DNA of 64,000 nucleotides from Nocardia sputorum (lineage in GTDB: Bacteria > Actinomycetota > Actinomycetes > Mycobacteriales > Mycobacteriaceae). A program made the translations under genes and the position numbers. Within the stretch, counting starts at the first letter, position 1. Each line of letters opens with the position of its first letter. The stretch is taken from the NCBI RefSeq assembly GCF_027924405.1, contig NZ_AP026978.1, forward strand, positions 6,138,001 through 6,202,000. Reading direction: 5' to 3'. This document shows positions 1 to 9,801 of the stretch, in pieces. The notes beneath the pieces are model-generated. The model worked only from the letters and a program-made list of their open reading frames with translations. It did not search any database and was not told the origin of the DNA.

Positions 1-240
1 TGCCAGGCGGTACACGACTCATCCAGCCCCCGTCTGCGCGTCGTCGCAGCCAGAAGGCGATCCCGGCGATGACACTGCCGTGCCAGGCGGCGCACGGCTC
101 GTGCAGGCACCCGTCTGCGCGTCGTCGCAGTCAGAAGAAGAGATCCCGGAGACGGCACTGCCATGCCAGGCGGTACACGACTCATCCAGCCCCCGTCTGC
201 GCATTGTCGCAGCCAGAGGACGGTCCCGGCGATGGTGGCG
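1..240. repeat. Three-copy imperfect tandem repeat, ~80-83 bp unit
   Basis: Units begin at about 1, 81 and 164, each opening with TGCCAGGCGG and containing CCGTCTGCGC near the middle and TCCCGG(C/A)GA near the end. Unit lengths are about 80 and 83 bp, so the copies are not in one reading frame and the repeat is probably not coding, although short ORFs cross it on both strands. The array touches the left edge and may continue outside the window. Nothing else is visible before the SDR gene's terminator. Confidence 0.75.
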
Positions 241-313
241 TTCTGACCGGCAGCAGGCGGTGCGTTCGACGTAGCGGGGTAGCCAGATAGCACCGCCCGC
301 CGTCATACGCCGA

Positions 314-346
314 GGCGGCCCACCGGTGCGGGACAGGTGGGCCGCC
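314..346 (-). terminator. Stem-loop terminator after the SDR gene
   Basis: A perfect 11-bp inverted repeat (GGCGGCCCACC / GGTGGGCCGCC) with an 11-nt loop lies 11 bases beyond the stop of the minus-strand SDR gene. There is no T-run, as is common for actinobacterial factor-independent terminators. Confidence 0.6.
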
Positions 347-357
347 GTGCGTCGATC

Positions 358-1194
358 TCAGGAGTCGAAGCCGGTGTTCGTTCCCAGCTCGGCGGTGGCG
401 TCGAGGTCGGCGGCGACCTGGGCGAGCTTGTCCCTGATGCCCTGTATGGCATCGGGGCCCAGCGCCAGGCGCAGCGGCGCGCCGGGGCGGCCGACCGTCG
501 CCAGGACCGCGGCGGCGGCTTTGTCGGGGTCGCCTTCCTGTTGCTGATCGGACTCCGGCAGGCCGTCGCGGACCGCGCCGGCGGTCGCGGCGTAGTCGGA
601 GATCGCGGAGCTGATAGCCAACGCGGCGGGTTTCGCGAAACCGGTGCGGAACGCGCCGGGCTCGACGATGAGCACCTGGATGCCCAGCGGGTTCACCTCC
701 TGGGCGAGCGCTTCGCTGGCCAGCTCCAGCGCACCCTTGGCGGCACTGTAGATGCCGACGCCCGCGAAAGACATGAATCCGCCCATGCTCGTCACCTGCA
801 CGATCGCCCCGGCACGGCGTTCCCGCATCTGCGGCAGCACCAACTGCGTCAACCGGAGCGGGGCGTGGAACATGACCTCCATCGCATCACGCACGTCGGC
901 CGGACTGGTCTCCTCGATCGCGCCGACGACGCCGTAGCCGGCGTTGTTGACCAGCACGTCGACGTGTCCGGCCTCCTTCACCGCACGCTCGGCGGCGGCG
1001 GGATCCCGCATGTCGAGTGTCACCACCTGCACCCGGTCCGGATGTGCGGCAACGACCTCCGCCATGGTCTCGGGCCGGCGCACCGCCGCGACGACTTCGT
1101 CACCCGCGGCGAGCACGGCACGGGTGAACGCCGCACCGAAGCCGCTGTTCGCGCCGGTGATCAGCCAGCGGCGCGCAGTGGTTTCCGTAGTCAT
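358..1194 (-). CDS. Classical short-chain dehydrogenase/reductase
   Basis: This 278-residue protein is a classical SDR that probably oxidises or reduces a small alcohol or ketone in the cytoplasm with NAD(P). The cofactor motif TGANSGFG is at residues 13-20, NNAG at 83-86, and the catalytic set Ser136, Tyr149 and Lys153 (YxxxK) is intact. The length is slightly above the usual 250. An AGAAGGA ribosome binding site precedes the ATG at 1194. It stands alone, with a hairpin just after its stop and a 548-bp gap upstream. The substrate cannot be read from the sequence. Confidence 0.88.
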   Translation of the reverse strand: MTTETTARRWLITGANSGFGAAFTRAVLAAGDEVVAAVRRPETMAEVVAAHPDRVQVVTLDMRDPAAAERAVKEAGHVDVLVNNAGYGVVGAIEETSPADVRDAMEVMFHAPLRLTQLVLPQMRERRAGAIVQVTSMGGFMSFAGVGIYSAAKGALELASEALAQEVNPLGIQVLIVEPGAFRTGFAKPAALAISSAISDYAATAGAVRDGLPESDQQQEGDPDKAAAAVLATVGRPGAPLRLALGPDAIQGIRDKLAQVAADLDATAELGTNTGFDS

Positions 1195-1742
1195 GATCGA
1201 TCCTTCTCACTTCCCGGGTCCGATGCGCCCGGTCGTCGCCACAATCCAGAATGCCGATGCCGCTGCGAGATTCGGCCATCCGAACCACAGGCCGGGCGGA
1301 CCCCGGCATGCGTGCATGAATATACGACATAACGCATCTTCTTGCACAGATGGGGTGTGGCAGCTATTGCGATACGTTACGAAAATTCTTCCGAAATAAG
1401 TTCTGGTCGCGGCCCAATGCAGGTTCCTGCACCAAGCGCTGCACAAAGCTGCATCAGCCCGGATCCACCACACCTCGACAGCGGTTCGGGGCGAACAATT
1501 CTCGTCTCAGCACAAGATTTCCGCTGGTAGAAGCGCCGTGAAGAATGGCCGATGCACGATATCCGTCGGCGCCGGCAGGTGCGGCAGCGCATTGCGTGCG
1601 CCATAAACCAAGCGGCGCGGCCGCTTCCCTTCTGCTAATTGTGGCAGTACGAATAGCACTCCCCGTGGCGCGAGAGCCCTCGACGCGGCAGATACCGCAC
1701 CCTGAGCCACTCTCGCACCGCAAATCAGCAAAGGATTCATCA
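1195..1742. other. 548-bp divergent intergenic region without a gene
   Basis: This region lies between the SDR gene (minus) and the small secreted protein (plus). Short ORFs on both strands lack plausible starts and family features. It holds a locally AT-richer stretch near 1370-1410, unusual for this window, and a 14-bp palindrome at 1418-1431. Promoters for both flanking genes are expected here, but none stands out. Confidence 0.5.
1418..1431. promoter_or_regulatory. 14-bp palindrome, candidate operator
   Basis: TGCAGGTTCCTGCA is a perfect palindrome of two 6-bp arms around TT. It lies between divergent genes next to the AT-rich stretch. Operator function is inferred from form and place only. 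Confidence 0.3.
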
Positions 1743-1985
1743 ATGTCGTTCACCAAGCTGCTCGGCGCAGGCATCACCGCGCTGGCTTTCGGAGCAGTCC
1801 TCAGCGCAGGTAACGCAGTCGCCGAACCGCTGGCACCCGCACCCTCGGCTCCCGCACCGGTGGTCGCGCCCGGCGAACCCGCACCCGGCGGAGTATCGAC
1901 CGGTAGCTCGCTCATCGACCTGAGTTCGCTGCTGCGCCTGCTGCAATGCGGCTCCGCCGCGCAGTGCCCACTGCCCGCGGCATAG
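1743..1985 (+). CDS. Small secreted Ala/Pro-rich protein (80 aa)
   Basis: The frame is open further upstream, but the ATG at 1743 is chosen because AAAGGA (1730-1735) precedes it by 7 bases and it begins a textbook signal peptide. A short basic start, a hydrophobic core (about residues 7-22) and AVA at 25-27 predict cleavage before Glu28. The mature peptide would be about 53 residues: an Ala/Pro-rich stretch, then a Leu-rich segment and two cysteines (69 and 75) that could form a disulfide. Small exported proteins of this style are common in Nocardia and Mycobacterium. No family is recognised and no function is assigned. Confidence 0.7.
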   Translation: MSFTKLLGAGITALAFGAVLSAGNAVAEPLAPAPSAPAPVVAPGEPAPGGVSTGSSLIDLSSLLRLLQCGSAAQCPLPAA

Positions 1986-2177
1986 CGGATATCCGCCCGG
2001 GTGGACTGGTTCCGGCCGCTGGCCACCTGCGCCAGACCTCCCGGGCGATCGCTCGACCCGCGAGGTTGTGCAGCCCGTGCCCGCGAGCGCGGACCGCTTC
2101 CGGCACCAACGGAAAGACGTGTGCTGATCAGACGTCCGCCCCGAGCAACAGCGACTCCTGTTCGGTGACAAGATCGT

Positions 2178-3074
2178 ATGGTGCGCGTTCTCGTCACCGG
2201 AGCGAACGGCTATATCGGCAGCGCGGTTGTCGATCTGCTGGGCAGCGCGGGGCACGAACCGATCGCGATGGTTCGTGAGAGCGGTCCGGCCGTGCGAGTG
2301 ACGACTCGGATCGCCGACCTGCTGGACGAGGCCGGGTTGTGGGAGGCGCTGGACGGCGTGGACGCGGTGTGCCATCTCGGCGGGCTGACTCGGGCGCGTG
2401 AATCGACGGCCGATCCGCTGCGGTACTTCCGCGTCAACACCGGCGGGACCGTCGCCTTGCTGGACGCCATGGCCGCGACCGGCGTCTCGCGGATAATCTT
2501 CGCCTCGACCGGATCGATATACGGAACTCCGGAGCGCCAGCCGATGACGGAATCCCTACCCGACGCGCCCCCGCACCCGTACGCCGCGAGCAAGCTGGCG
2601 GCGGAGTGGGCCATCCGCTCGCAGACGGGCACCGGCCGCTTGTCCGCCACCGTACTGCGCTTGATGAACGTGGCCGGTGGCGCGGACCCCGATCCGACGC
2701 GTTTGATCCCCCGAGCGTTCGCCGCCGCGCGGAACGGCTCGGTATTGGAAGTCAACGGCGACGGCAGCGCGGTGCGCGACTATCTGCACCTCGACGACGC
2801 CGCAGCGGCTTTCGTGGCGTGCCTCGCGAACATGCCGCCGAAAGGCGAGTTCGCGCGCTACCTCGTCGGCAGCGGTCAGGGCAGCAGCATCCTCGACGTC
2901 GTCGCCGCGGTCGAGCGGCGGACCGGCCGCCGGATCCGGCTGACCCATCGGCCTGCCGCGCCCGAACCGGCCGTCCTGATCAGCGATCCCGCCAAGGCGA
3001 TGACCGAATTGCATTGGCGCCCTGATCGTTCCGATCTCGAAACGATCGTGCGCGACACCCGGCTCATCCTGTGA
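2178..3074 (+). CDS. NAD-dependent epimerase/dehydratase family protein (extended SDR)
   Basis: This 298-residue extended SDR carries the nucleotide-binding motif TGxxGYIG at residues 7-14 and the catalytic YxxxK at Tyr135-Lys139, followed by the usual KLAAE helix. A serine-rich strand (STGSIYG) supplies the third catalytic residue. Such enzymes act on nucleotide sugars or related polyols, but the substrate is not readable. The ribosome binding site is weak. Its last 11 bases overlap the end of the convergent gene at 3064-3885. Confidence 0.85.
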   Translation: MVRVLVTGANGYIGSAVVDLLGSAGHEPIAMVRESGPAVRVTTRIADLLDEAGLWEALDGVDAVCHLGGLTRARESTADPLRYFRVNTGGTVALLDAMAATGVSRIIFASTGSIYGTPERQPMTESLPDAPPHPYAASKLAAEWAIRSQTGTGRLSATVLRLMNVAGGADPDPTRLIPRAFAAARNGSVLEVNGDGSAVRDYLHLDDAAAAFVACLANMPPKGEFARYLVGSGQGSSILDVVAAVERRTGRRIRLTHRPAAPEPAVLISDPAKAMTELHWRPDRSDLETIVRDTRLIL

Positions 3075-3885
3075 GCCCCGCCCGATCCAGCAGATAGGCG
3101 ATCAGCGGCCGGTAGTGGTCGGGATGGATTCCATCGTCGAGCGGCACCGTAACCGCGATCTTGCCTTCGGCCTGCCCGGCGAACAGCGCCGGATCGTTGC
3201 TGTCGGCGAATCCGACGGTCTCGATTCCGGCCTCCCCCGCCGCTCCGGCCCAGCCGTGATCGGCGACGACCAAGTCGGGCCAGTGGCCGGTCGCGGCGTC
3301 GCGCAGTTCCCGCAGCACCGCCCGCATCGGGTGCGGATCATGGGTGTGCCGCAGCGTCCCGTCGGTGCCGAGCGCGGCGACGCCCGAGGTGTAGACGATT
3401 TCGCGAATCTGCGGACCGAAGGGTGTGGTGACCGGATAGGACCAGCCGGCGGCAGGCGCGAGCACCACGCACCCTGCCGCCCGCAGCGCGTCCTCGACGG
3501 CGCGATAGACGCCCATGAGCGTGTCCGGATGCCCGGTCGCCAGGAGCACGGTCTCCCGGCGACGAGCAGCGATCCCGATCCGCGCCCCCATCGCATCGAG
3601 CGCGTCGAGCGTCAGGTCGACGTCGATGGTGTCCGCGCCCCGCAGGTGACGAGGATCGGGGCTGACCCCGCAGAGCCGAGCCATCATCTCCAGCGTCTCG
3701 GCGAACGTCCAATCCTTCAGCGTCAGCCCGAACTGGTACCCCGGGTCCTTCTGCACCATCTTGCGGTAGTTCGCGAGATTCCCCTCCCGAGGCGTCGCGA
3801 CGTCCCCCGCGATCCGCGTCTTCAGCAGATGTTCGCGCAACAGCGCCCGGTCATCGGGCTGATCAGGTCGAGTCACATTCCCCAC
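3064..3885 (-). CDS. Conserved actinobacterial protein of uncertain function (possibly phosphatase-like)
   Basis: A 273-residue soluble protein starting at GTG 3885, supported by GGAGG eight bases upstream. It has no signal peptide or membrane segment. Recognisable patches are LLATGHPDT near residue 115, a VVADHGWAG segment near 205 and a C-terminal GIHPDHYRPLIAYLL. From memory, relatives in Nocardia and Streptomyces are sometimes labelled phosphatase. I see conserved His/Asp residues but no diagnostic phosphatase motif, so I make no functional claim. It lies downstream of the S10 operon on the same strand, behind that operon's terminator, and converges on the epimerase gene. Confidence 0.65.
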   Translation of the reverse strand: MGNVTRPDQPDDRALLREHLLKTRIAGDVATPREGNLANYRKMVQKDPGYQFGLTLKDWTFAETLEMMARLCGVSPDPRHLRGADTIDVDLTLDALDAMGARIGIAARRRETVLLATGHPDTLMGVYRAVEDALRAAGCVVLAPAAGWSYPVTTPFGPQIREIVYTSGVAALGTDGTLRHTHDPHPMRAVLRELRDAATGHWPDLVVADHGWAGAAGEAGIETVGFADSNDPALFAGQAEGKIAVTVPLDDGIHPDHYRPLIAYLLDRAGLTG

Positions 3886-4020
3886 CGCTCATACCTCCGC
3901 ATCGGCCGTCGGCGCGATCGATCACCGGTCAGGCCAGGACTCGATCGCCACCCGCACGACCAGACAGTACCGATCCAGGGTGCACAGCGCGGGAATTCCT
4001 CAGCCGTACCCGGATACGGC

Positions 4021-4055
4021 GAAGGCCCGCCTCCCGGGACGGGAAGCGGGCCTTC
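4021..4055 (-). terminator. Terminator of the S10 ribosomal operon
   Basis: A perfect 10-bp stem (GAAGGCCCGC / GCGGGCCTTC) continues, after one mismatch, as a further 5-bp stem (TCCCG / CGGGA) with a 3-nt loop. It begins 23 bases after the rpsQ stop. No T-run follows. Confidence 0.75.
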
Positions 4056-4078
4056 GGGTTTCACGCCGTGGAGCAGGC

Positions 4079-4351
4079 TTACTTGGCCTTCTCCAGGACC
4101 TCGACCAGACGCCAGCGCTTGGTGGCCGACAGCGGACGGGTCTCCATCAGCTGCACGCGGTCGCCGATACCGGCGATCTCGTTCTCGTCGTGCGCCTTCA
4201 CCTTCGAGGTGGTGCGAATGATCTTGCCGTAGAGCGGGTGCCGGTTACGGTCTTCCAGCTCGACGACGATCGTCTTGTTCATCTTGTCCGAGACAACGTA
4301 ACCGACACGCACCTTGCGGGTGCCGCGCTGCCCTTCTACTTTGTCGCTCAT
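4079..4351 (-). CDS. rpsQ: 30S ribosomal protein S17
   Basis: A 90-residue S17 with the family core: [17 protein letters not shown], then HPLYGKI and the [19 protein letters not shown] block that contacts 16S rRNA. It is the last gene of the S10 operon. Its ATG overlaps the rpmC stop (ATGA), showing translational coupling, and a strong hairpin follows. Confidence 0.97.
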   Translation of the reverse strand: MSDKVEGQRGTRKVRVGYVVSDKMNKTIVVELEDRNRHPLYGKIIRTTSKVKAHDENEIAGIGDRVQLMETRPLSATKRWRLVEVLEKAK

Positions 4352-4587
4352 GCGGCATCTCCCTTGCCAGCGGGTCCGGTGGCCAGACCGAGCTCACGCT
4401 CACGCATGACCGTGTAGATGCGCGCGATCTCGTGACGGACGACGCGCAGACGACGGTTGTTGTCCAGCTGACCCGTCGCCATCTGGAAGCGCAGGTTGAA
4501 CAGCTCTTCCTTGGAGTCGCGCAGCTTGGCCACCAACTCCTCTTCGGTGAGCTCGCGGAGCTCTGCGGCCGGTGTTCCGGTAGCCAT
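4348..4587 (-). CDS. rpmC: 50S ribosomal protein L29
   Basis: A 79-residue L29, a two-helix protein near the exit tunnel. The core includes [27 protein letters not shown] (split over the first helix) and [18 protein letters not shown] in the second. The ATG at 4587 is chosen over an in-frame upstream ATG because it forms an ATGA overlap with the rplP stop and gives the expected MATG-type N-terminus. Confidence 0.96.
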   Translation of the reverse strand: MATGTPAAELRELTEEELVAKLRDSKEELFNLRFQMATGQLDNNRRLRVVRHEIARIYTVMRERELGLATGPAGKGDAA

Positions 4588-5003
4588 CAGAACTGCTCCT
4601 CCCTGGTCACGATCCTGCACTTCATCGGGAGCTTGTGCATCGCGCGGCGCAGGGCCTCACGAGCGATCTCCTCGTTGGGGTAGCTCATCTCGAACATCAC
4701 GCGACCGGGCTTGACGTTCGCGACCCACCACTCCGGCGAACCCTTACCCGAACCCATGCGGGTTTCGGCGGGCTTCTTGGTCAGCGGGCGATCCGGGTAG
4801 ATGTTGATCCAGATCTTGCCGCCACGGCGGATGTGGCGAGTCATCGCGATACGCGCCGACTCGATCTGCCGGTTGGTGACGTACGCCGGCTCCAGCGCCT
4901 GGATGCCGAAATCGCCGAACGCCACCGAGGTGCCGCCCTTGGCCGTTCCGGAACGGCTCGGGTGATGCTGCTTGCGGTGCTTCACCTTGCGAGGCATCAG
5001 CAT
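4587..5003 (-). CDS. rplP: 50S ribosomal protein L16
   Basis: A 138-residue L16 of normal length. The N-terminus [14 protein letters not shown] and the central [27 protein letters not shown] (positions about 80-105) are diagnostic. L16 organises the 50S A-site and peptidyl-transferase region. It starts 3 bases after the rpsC stop and overlaps rpmC by an ATGA. Confidence 0.97.
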   Translation of the reverse strand: MLMPRKVKHRKQHHPSRSGTAKGGTSVAFGDFGIQALEPAYVTNRQIESARIAMTRHIRRGGKIWINIYPDRPLTKKPAETRMGSGKGSPEWWVANVKPGRVMFEMSYPNEEIAREALRRAMHKLPMKCRIVTREEQF

Positions 5004-5006
5004 GCG

Positions 5007-5801
<795 letters not shown>

Positions 5802-6206
5802 TTACTTTGCCCCTCCCTTCCGGCGGTTACGAGTGGCTCCACCGGCGGTGGGGATGCTCTCGACCTCGATGGTGATGTGGCTGGTGCGCTTGCGGATGCG
5901 GAACGCACGGCCCTGGGCACGCGGCTGGAACCGCTTCAGGGTGGTGCCCTCGTCGACGTAAGCCGTCGAGATGACCAGCGTGGCCGGGTTCAGGCCGAGG
6001 TTGTTCTCGGCGTTGGCCGCGGCGCTGGCGACGACCTTGGCGACCGGCTCGCTCGCGGCCTGGGGCGCGAACTTCAGCAGGGCGAGGGCGTCCTCGACGC
6101 GCTTGCCGCGGACCAGGTCCACGACACGGCGTGCCTTCATCGGGGTGACGCGAACGTGCTTGGCGGTCGCGCGCGCAGTCGGGTTCTGAGTCTCGGTCGT
6201 CGTCAT
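5802..6206 (-). CDS. rplV: 50S ribosomal protein L22
   Basis: A 134-residue L22. The tunnel-lining loop lies in the C-terminal half ([18 protein letters not shown]), and the globular start has [17 protein letters not shown]. It overlaps the rpsS stop by ATGA. The C-terminus is slightly extended and basic. Confidence 0.97.
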   Translation of the reverse strand: MTTTETQNPTARATAKHVRVTPMKARRVVDLVRGKRVEDALALLKFAPQAASEPVAKVVASAAANAENNLGLNPATLVISTAYVDEGTTLKRFQPRAQGRAFRIRKRTSHITIEVESIPTAGGATRNRRKGGAK

Positions 6207-6484
6207 CGCCGCTTGCTCTTCCGGTCTTCCTTGACGTGGCTCTTGAACGTCCTGGTCGGCGCGAACTCACCGAGCTTGTGCCCGACCATGTTGTCCGAGA
6301 CGAACACCGGCACGTGCTTGCGGCCGTCGTGCACCGCGAACGTGTGGCCGATGAAATCGGGGATGATGGTCGAACGACGCGACCAGGTCTTGATGACCTG
6401 CTTGGTGCCCTTCTCGTTCTGCACGTCCACCTTCTTCAGGAGGTGGTCGTCGACGAACGGGCCTTTCTTGAGGCTGCGTGGCAT
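6203..6484 (-). CDS. rpsS: 30S ribosomal protein S19
   Basis: A 93-residue S19 with [10 protein letters not shown] at the start, the [21 protein letters not shown] core and [14 protein letters not shown] near the end. A strong GGAGGAGG ribosome binding site precedes the ATG. It starts 15 bases after the rplB stop. Confidence 0.97.
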   Translation of the reverse strand: MPRSLKKGPFVDDHLLKKVDVQNEKGTKQVIKTWSRRSTIIPDFIGHTFAVHDGRKHVPVFVSDNMVGHKLGEFAPTRTFKSHVKEDRKSKRR

Positions 6485-6499
6485 TTCTTACCTCCTCCT

Positions 6500-7336
6500 T
6501 CAGCGCTTCTTGCCGGTCTTGCGACGGCGGACGATGAGCTTGTCGCTCGGACGGTTGGGCTTGCGGGTGCGGCCTTCCGGCTGACCCCACGGCGAGACCG
6601 GGTGGCGACCACCGGAGGTCTTGCCCTCACCACCACCATGCGGGTGGTCGACCGGGTTCATGACGACACCACGGACCGTGGGGCGGCGGCCCTTCCAGCG
6701 CATGCGGCCGGCCTTGCCCCAGTTGATGTTCGACTGCTCGGCGTTGCCGACCTCGCCGACGGTGGCGCGGCAGCGCACGTCGACGCGGCGGATCTCACCG
6801 GAGGGCATACGCAGCGTGGCGTAGGGGCCTTCCTTGCCCAGCAGCTGGATGCTCATGCCGGCCGAACGGGCCAGCTTGGCGCCGCCGCCCGGACGCAGCT
6901 CCACCGCGTGGATGGTGGTACCGGTCGGGATGTTGCGCAGCGGCAGGTTGTTGCCCGGCTTGATGTCGGCGGTCGGGCCGGACTCGATGCGGGTGCCCTG
7001 CGTCACGCCCTTGGGGGCGATGATGTAGCGCTTCTCGCCGTCCACGAAGTGCAGCAGCGCGATGTTCGCGGTGCGGTTCGGGTCGTATTCGATGTGCGCG
7101 ACCTTGGCCGGAATGCCGTCCTTGTCCAGTCGACGGAAGTCGATCAGACGGTAGGCGCGCTTGTGCCCGCCACCGCGGTGCCGGGTGGTGATCCGGCCGT
7201 GGGCGTTGCGGCCGCCGGACTTGGTCAGCGGGCGCAGCAGCGACTTCTCCGGGGTCGACCGGGTGATCTCGGCGAAGTCCGAGACGCTGGAGCCGCGGCG
7301 GCCCGGCGTAGTCGGCTTGTACTTACGGATTGCCAT
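6500..7336 (-). CDS. rplB: 50S ribosomal protein L2
   Basis: A 278-residue L2 of standard length. It has [15 protein letters not shown] at the N-terminus, the RNA-binding and SH3-like domains, and the highly conserved [14 protein letters not shown] segment (about residues 225-238) near the peptidyl-transferase centre. It is co-transcribed with rplW (33-bp gap) and rpsS. Confidence 0.98.
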   Translation of the reverse strand: MAIRKYKPTTPGRRGSSVSDFAEITRSTPEKSLLRPLTKSGGRNAHGRITTRHRGGGHKRAYRLIDFRRLDKDGIPAKVAHIEYDPNRTANIALLHFVDGEKRYIIAPKGVTQGTRIESGPTADIKPGNNLPLRNIPTGTTIHAVELRPGGGAKLARSAGMSIQLLGKEGPYATLRMPSGEIRRVDVRCRATVGEVGNAEQSNINWGKAGRMRWKGRRPTVRGVVMNPVDHPHGGGEGKTSGGRHPVSPWGQPEGRTRKPNRPSDKLIVRRRKTGKKR

Positions 7337-7369
7337 GAGTTCTTCTCTGCTTTCTGGATTCCCAGGCGC

Positions 7370-7675
7370 TTACGCGACCGGGCCTCCGAAGATCTCGATG
7401 GGCTTGCTGTCGGCCGAGATGGTCACGAGCGCGCGCTTGGTGTCTTTGCGCTTGCCGTAACCGAAGCGGGTCCGCTTGCGCTTGCCCTGACGGTTGGCGG
7501 TGTTGACGCTGGTCACCTTCACACCGAAGACCTTCTCCACGGCGATCTTGATCTGCGTCTTGTTGGAGTCCGGGTGCACCAGGAAGGTGTAGGTGCCTTC
7601 CTCGATCAGTCCGTAGGACTTCTCGGAGATGACCGGCGCCAGCAGAATGTCGCGGGGGTCGGCGATGGTGGTCAC
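7370..7675 (-). CDS. rplW: 50S ribosomal protein L23
   Basis: A 101-residue L23 at the tunnel exit. It shows [18 protein letters not shown], then [16 protein letters not shown] and the basic [13 protein letters not shown] loop. The frame is open far upstream, but GTG 7675 is the start: it overlaps the rplD stop as GTGA and gives the standard length. Confidence 0.96.
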   Translation of the reverse strand: MTTIADPRDILLAPVISEKSYGLIEEGTYTFLVHPDSNKTQIKIAVEKVFGVKVTSVNTANRQGKRKRTRFGYGKRKDTKRALVTISADSKPIEIFGGPVA

Positions 7676-8382
7676 TTGCTCTCCTCCTGTGCAATCGCCG
7701 CAGTGTCTTGCGGAGACTCCGCGGGGCCGTGCACGAACGCGTTGAGCGCCTCGACGCTGAACACCACGTCGTCGCTGTTGAGCACGTCGTAGGTGTTGAG
7801 CTGATCGGGTGCGATCGGGTGCACGTTCTGCAGGTTCGCCACGCTCTTCCACGCGGCGACGTCCTCGCGGCCCACCACGACCAGGAACTTCTTGCGGTCC
7901 GACAGCTCGGCCAGGAAGGTCTTGGCGGTCTTGGTGGACGGCGCCTGGCCCGCCACCAGTTCGGTGATCACGTGGATGCGCTCGTTGCGCGCCCGGTCCG
8001 ACAGCGCGCCACGCAGGGCGGCGGCCTTCATCTTCTTGGGCAGGCGCTGGCTGTAGTCGCGCGGCTGCGGGCCGTGCACGGTGCCACCGCCGGTGAACTG
8101 CGGCGCGCGGGTCGAACCCTGACGGGCGCGACCGGTGCCCTTCTGCCGGTACGGCTTCTTGCCGCCGCCGGAGACCTGGCCCCGGGTCTTGGTCGCGTGC
8201 GTGCCCTGGCGCGCGGCGGCCTGCTGGGCCACGACGACCTGGTGCATCAGCGCGATGTTGGCGGTCACGTCGAAGATCTCCGCGGGGAGGTCGACGGTGC
8301 CGTTGGTCTTGCCACCGATCTCCTTGACCGGCAGCGTGAGATTCGCGGACTTCTTCTCAGTGTTCACAGCTGAGCTGGTCAT
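7672..8382 (-). CDS. rplD: 50S ribosomal protein L4
   Basis: A 236-residue L4 (E. coli 201) with an extended acidic C-terminus. The tunnel loop is recognisable by [20 protein letters not shown] and the following [17 protein letters not shown]4 autoregulates the S10 operon in enterobacteria; whether it does so here is unknown. The ATG overlaps the rplC stop (ATGA). Confidence 0.97.
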   Translation of the reverse strand: MTSSAVNTEKKSANLTLPVKEIGGKTNGTVDLPAEIFDVTANIALMHQVVVAQQAAARQGTHATKTRGQVSGGGKKPYRQKGTGRARQGSTRAPQFTGGGTVHGPQPRDYSQRLPKKMKAAALRGALSDRARNERIHVITELVAGQAPSTKTAKTFLAELSDRKKFLVVVGREDVAAWKSVANLQNVHPIAPDQLNTYDVLNSDDVVFSVEALNAFVHGPAESPQDTAAIAQEESK

Positions 8383-9044
8383 GCGTGCGCACCACCCTTC
8401 ACGGCGCTCTTGACGATCACGACGCCGCCCTTGCGACCCGGGATCGCTCCCTTGATCAGCAGCAGGCCGTTCTCGGTGTCGACCTTGTGCACCGACAGGT
8501 TCTGCGTGGTGACGCGGTCGTTACCCATCCGGCCCGACATGCGCATGCCCTTGAACACGCGGCCGGGGGTGGCGCAGCCACCGATCGAACCCGGACGGCG
8601 GTGCACGGCCTGCGCACCGTGCGAGGCGCCCTGGCCACGGAAGCCGTGGCGCTTCATGGTGCCCGCGAAGCCCTTGCCCTTGCTGGTGCCGGTGACGTCG
8701 ACGTAGCTGCCCTCTTCGAACACGTCGGCGTTGATCTCCTGGCCGACCTCGAAGGTGGAGGCGTCCGCGACGCGGATCTCGGCGACGTGGCGGCGCGGGG
8801 TGACGCCCGCCTTGGCGAACTGGCCTGCGACCGGCTTGTTCACCTTGCGCGGGTCGATGGCGCCGAAGGCGACCTGGACGGCGCTGTAGCCGTCGCGCTC
8901 CTCGGTGCGGATCTGGGTGACGACGTTCGGCCCGGCCTTGATGACGGTCACGGGAACGACGCGGTTCTTGTCGTCGAAGACCTGGGTCATGCCGAGCTTG
9001 GTGCCCAGGATGCCGGCGGCCGGCCTGTTCTTGTTGTCAGTCAT
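8379..9044 (-). CDS. rplC: 50S ribosomal protein L3
   Basis: A 221-residue L3. Diagnostic parts are [13 protein letters not shown] at the N-terminus and [19 protein letters not shown] in the long loop reaching the peptidyl-transferase centre, followed by [17 protein letters not shown] 9044 is preferred over the GTG at 9062 because GGGGA lies 8 bases before it and the protein then begins MTDNKNR, as in relatives. Confidence 0.96.
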   Translation of the reverse strand: MTDNKNRPAAGILGTKLGMTQVFDDKNRVVPVTVIKAGPNVVTQIRTEERDGYSAVQVAFGAIDPRKVNKPVAGQFAKAGVTPRRHVAEIRVADASTFEVGQEINADVFEEGSYVDVTGTSKGKGFAGTMKRHGFRGQGASHGAQAVHRRPGSIGGCATPGRVFKGMRMSGRMGNDRVTTQNLSVHKVDTENGLLLIKGAIPGRKGGVVIVKSAVKGGAHA

Positions 9045-9058
9045 GTCTCGAGTCCCCG

Positions 9059-9364
9059 TCACTGAATGTTGACGTCGACGCTGGCCGGCAGGTCGATGCG
9101 CATGAGCGCGTCCACCGTCTTCGGCGTCGGGTCGAGGATGTCGATAAGGCGCTTGTGCGTACGCATCTCGAAGTGCTCGCGCGAGTCCTTGTACTTGTGC
9201 GGCGAACGGATGACGCAGTACACGTTCTTCTCGGTCGGCAACGGCACCGGGCCGACGACGCGTGCCCCGGTGCGGGTCACCGTCTCCACGATCTTGCGCG
9301 CCGATGCGTCGATCGCCTCGTGGTCATAGGCCTTGAGCCTGATGCGGATCTTTTGTCCCGCCAC
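9059..9364 (-). CDS. rpsJ: 30S ribosomal protein S10
   Basis: A 101-residue S10 (NusE), the first gene of the operon. It has [14 protein letters not shown] at the start, [29 protein letters not shown] in the middle, and the C-terminal VDVNIQ. The start is GTG with AAGGA 8 bases upstream. No tuf gene is next to it; the upstream neighbour is a divergent DUF4442 gene. Confidence 0.98.
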   Translation of the reverse strand: MAGQKIRIRLKAYDHEAIDASARKIVETVTRTGARVVGPVPLPTEKNVYCVIRSPHKYKDSREHFEMRTHKRLIDILDPTPKTVDALMRIDLPASVDVNIQ

Positions 9365-9393
9365 GCTAAGTGTCCTTTTCTCCGCTTTCCTTC

Positions 9394-9431
9394 GTGGTCC
9401 GAAGCCCGGCTACACCAGTCCTCTGGACCAC
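9394..9431 (-). promoter_or_regulatory. Stem-loop in the S10 operon leader
   Basis: Perfect 7-bp arms GTGGTCC / GGACCAC enclose 24 nt that contain a smaller CCAG/CTGG stem. It lies 30 bases upstream of the rpsJ GTG, just before the ribosome binding site. A role in leader control is speculative. Confidence 0.35.
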
Positions 9432-9777
9432 CCTCATTTGCACAGCCCGAACACACGAAGACGTCCCACACGGTGGAGACCCCGACCGGGCGTGCCCGAT
9501 CCTCGCCGCTGTTCATCTGTCATGGTTCTCCGGTCCACGCGGTCGGGCGTGTCGCCCGTCCGCTCATTCCTCGGCCTCGGATCGCGAACGCATCTCAGGC
9601 CTGGAACACTGTCCCGGACGTACCCACGCCAGAAACCCGGCGAGGTACACGATGGGGTACTGCTCGCCCCGCCCAGCCACCCGTTTCGCAGGGAAACGGA
9701 CATGACCCGGTGCAGGGCAACCCGAACAGTATGCACGACCCCTGCGAGTCACTTCAAATCGGTGGGGTGTTCGGAAA

Positions 9778-9793
9778 CTTACTTCTGAGTAAG
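9778..9793. promoter_or_regulatory. 16-bp palindrome, probable operator of the DUF4442 gene
   Basis: CTTACT-TCTG-AGTAAG is a perfect inverted repeat with a 4-bp spacer, 8 bases before the ATG at 9802. A TTACT(N4)AGTAA core is the form of many TetR-family operators. No regulator lies beside it, so one encoded elsewhere is inferred. Confidence 0.5.
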
Positions 9794-9801
9794 ATACGCG
9801 T

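Larger units (their letters stand above)
9365..9801. other. 437-bp divergent intergenic region: S10 leader and DUF4442 control region
   Basis: No credible gene lies here. On the rpsJ side there is a stem-loop (9394-9431) in the probable mRNA leader. On the DUF4442 side a 16-bp palindrome ends 8 bases before the start codon. I did not find a convincing -35/-10 pair for rpsJ by eye. Confidence 0.5.

Noticed and set aside
19..306. A 95-codon minus-strand frame through the left-edge repeats
   Set aside because: The repeat units differ in length by a non-multiple of three, and the frame has no ribosome binding site or family resemblance.
1545..1742. Upstream extension of the small secreted protein to 146 residues
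   Set aside because: The extension has no ribosome binding site and would bury the signal peptide inside the protein; ATG 1743 fits far better.
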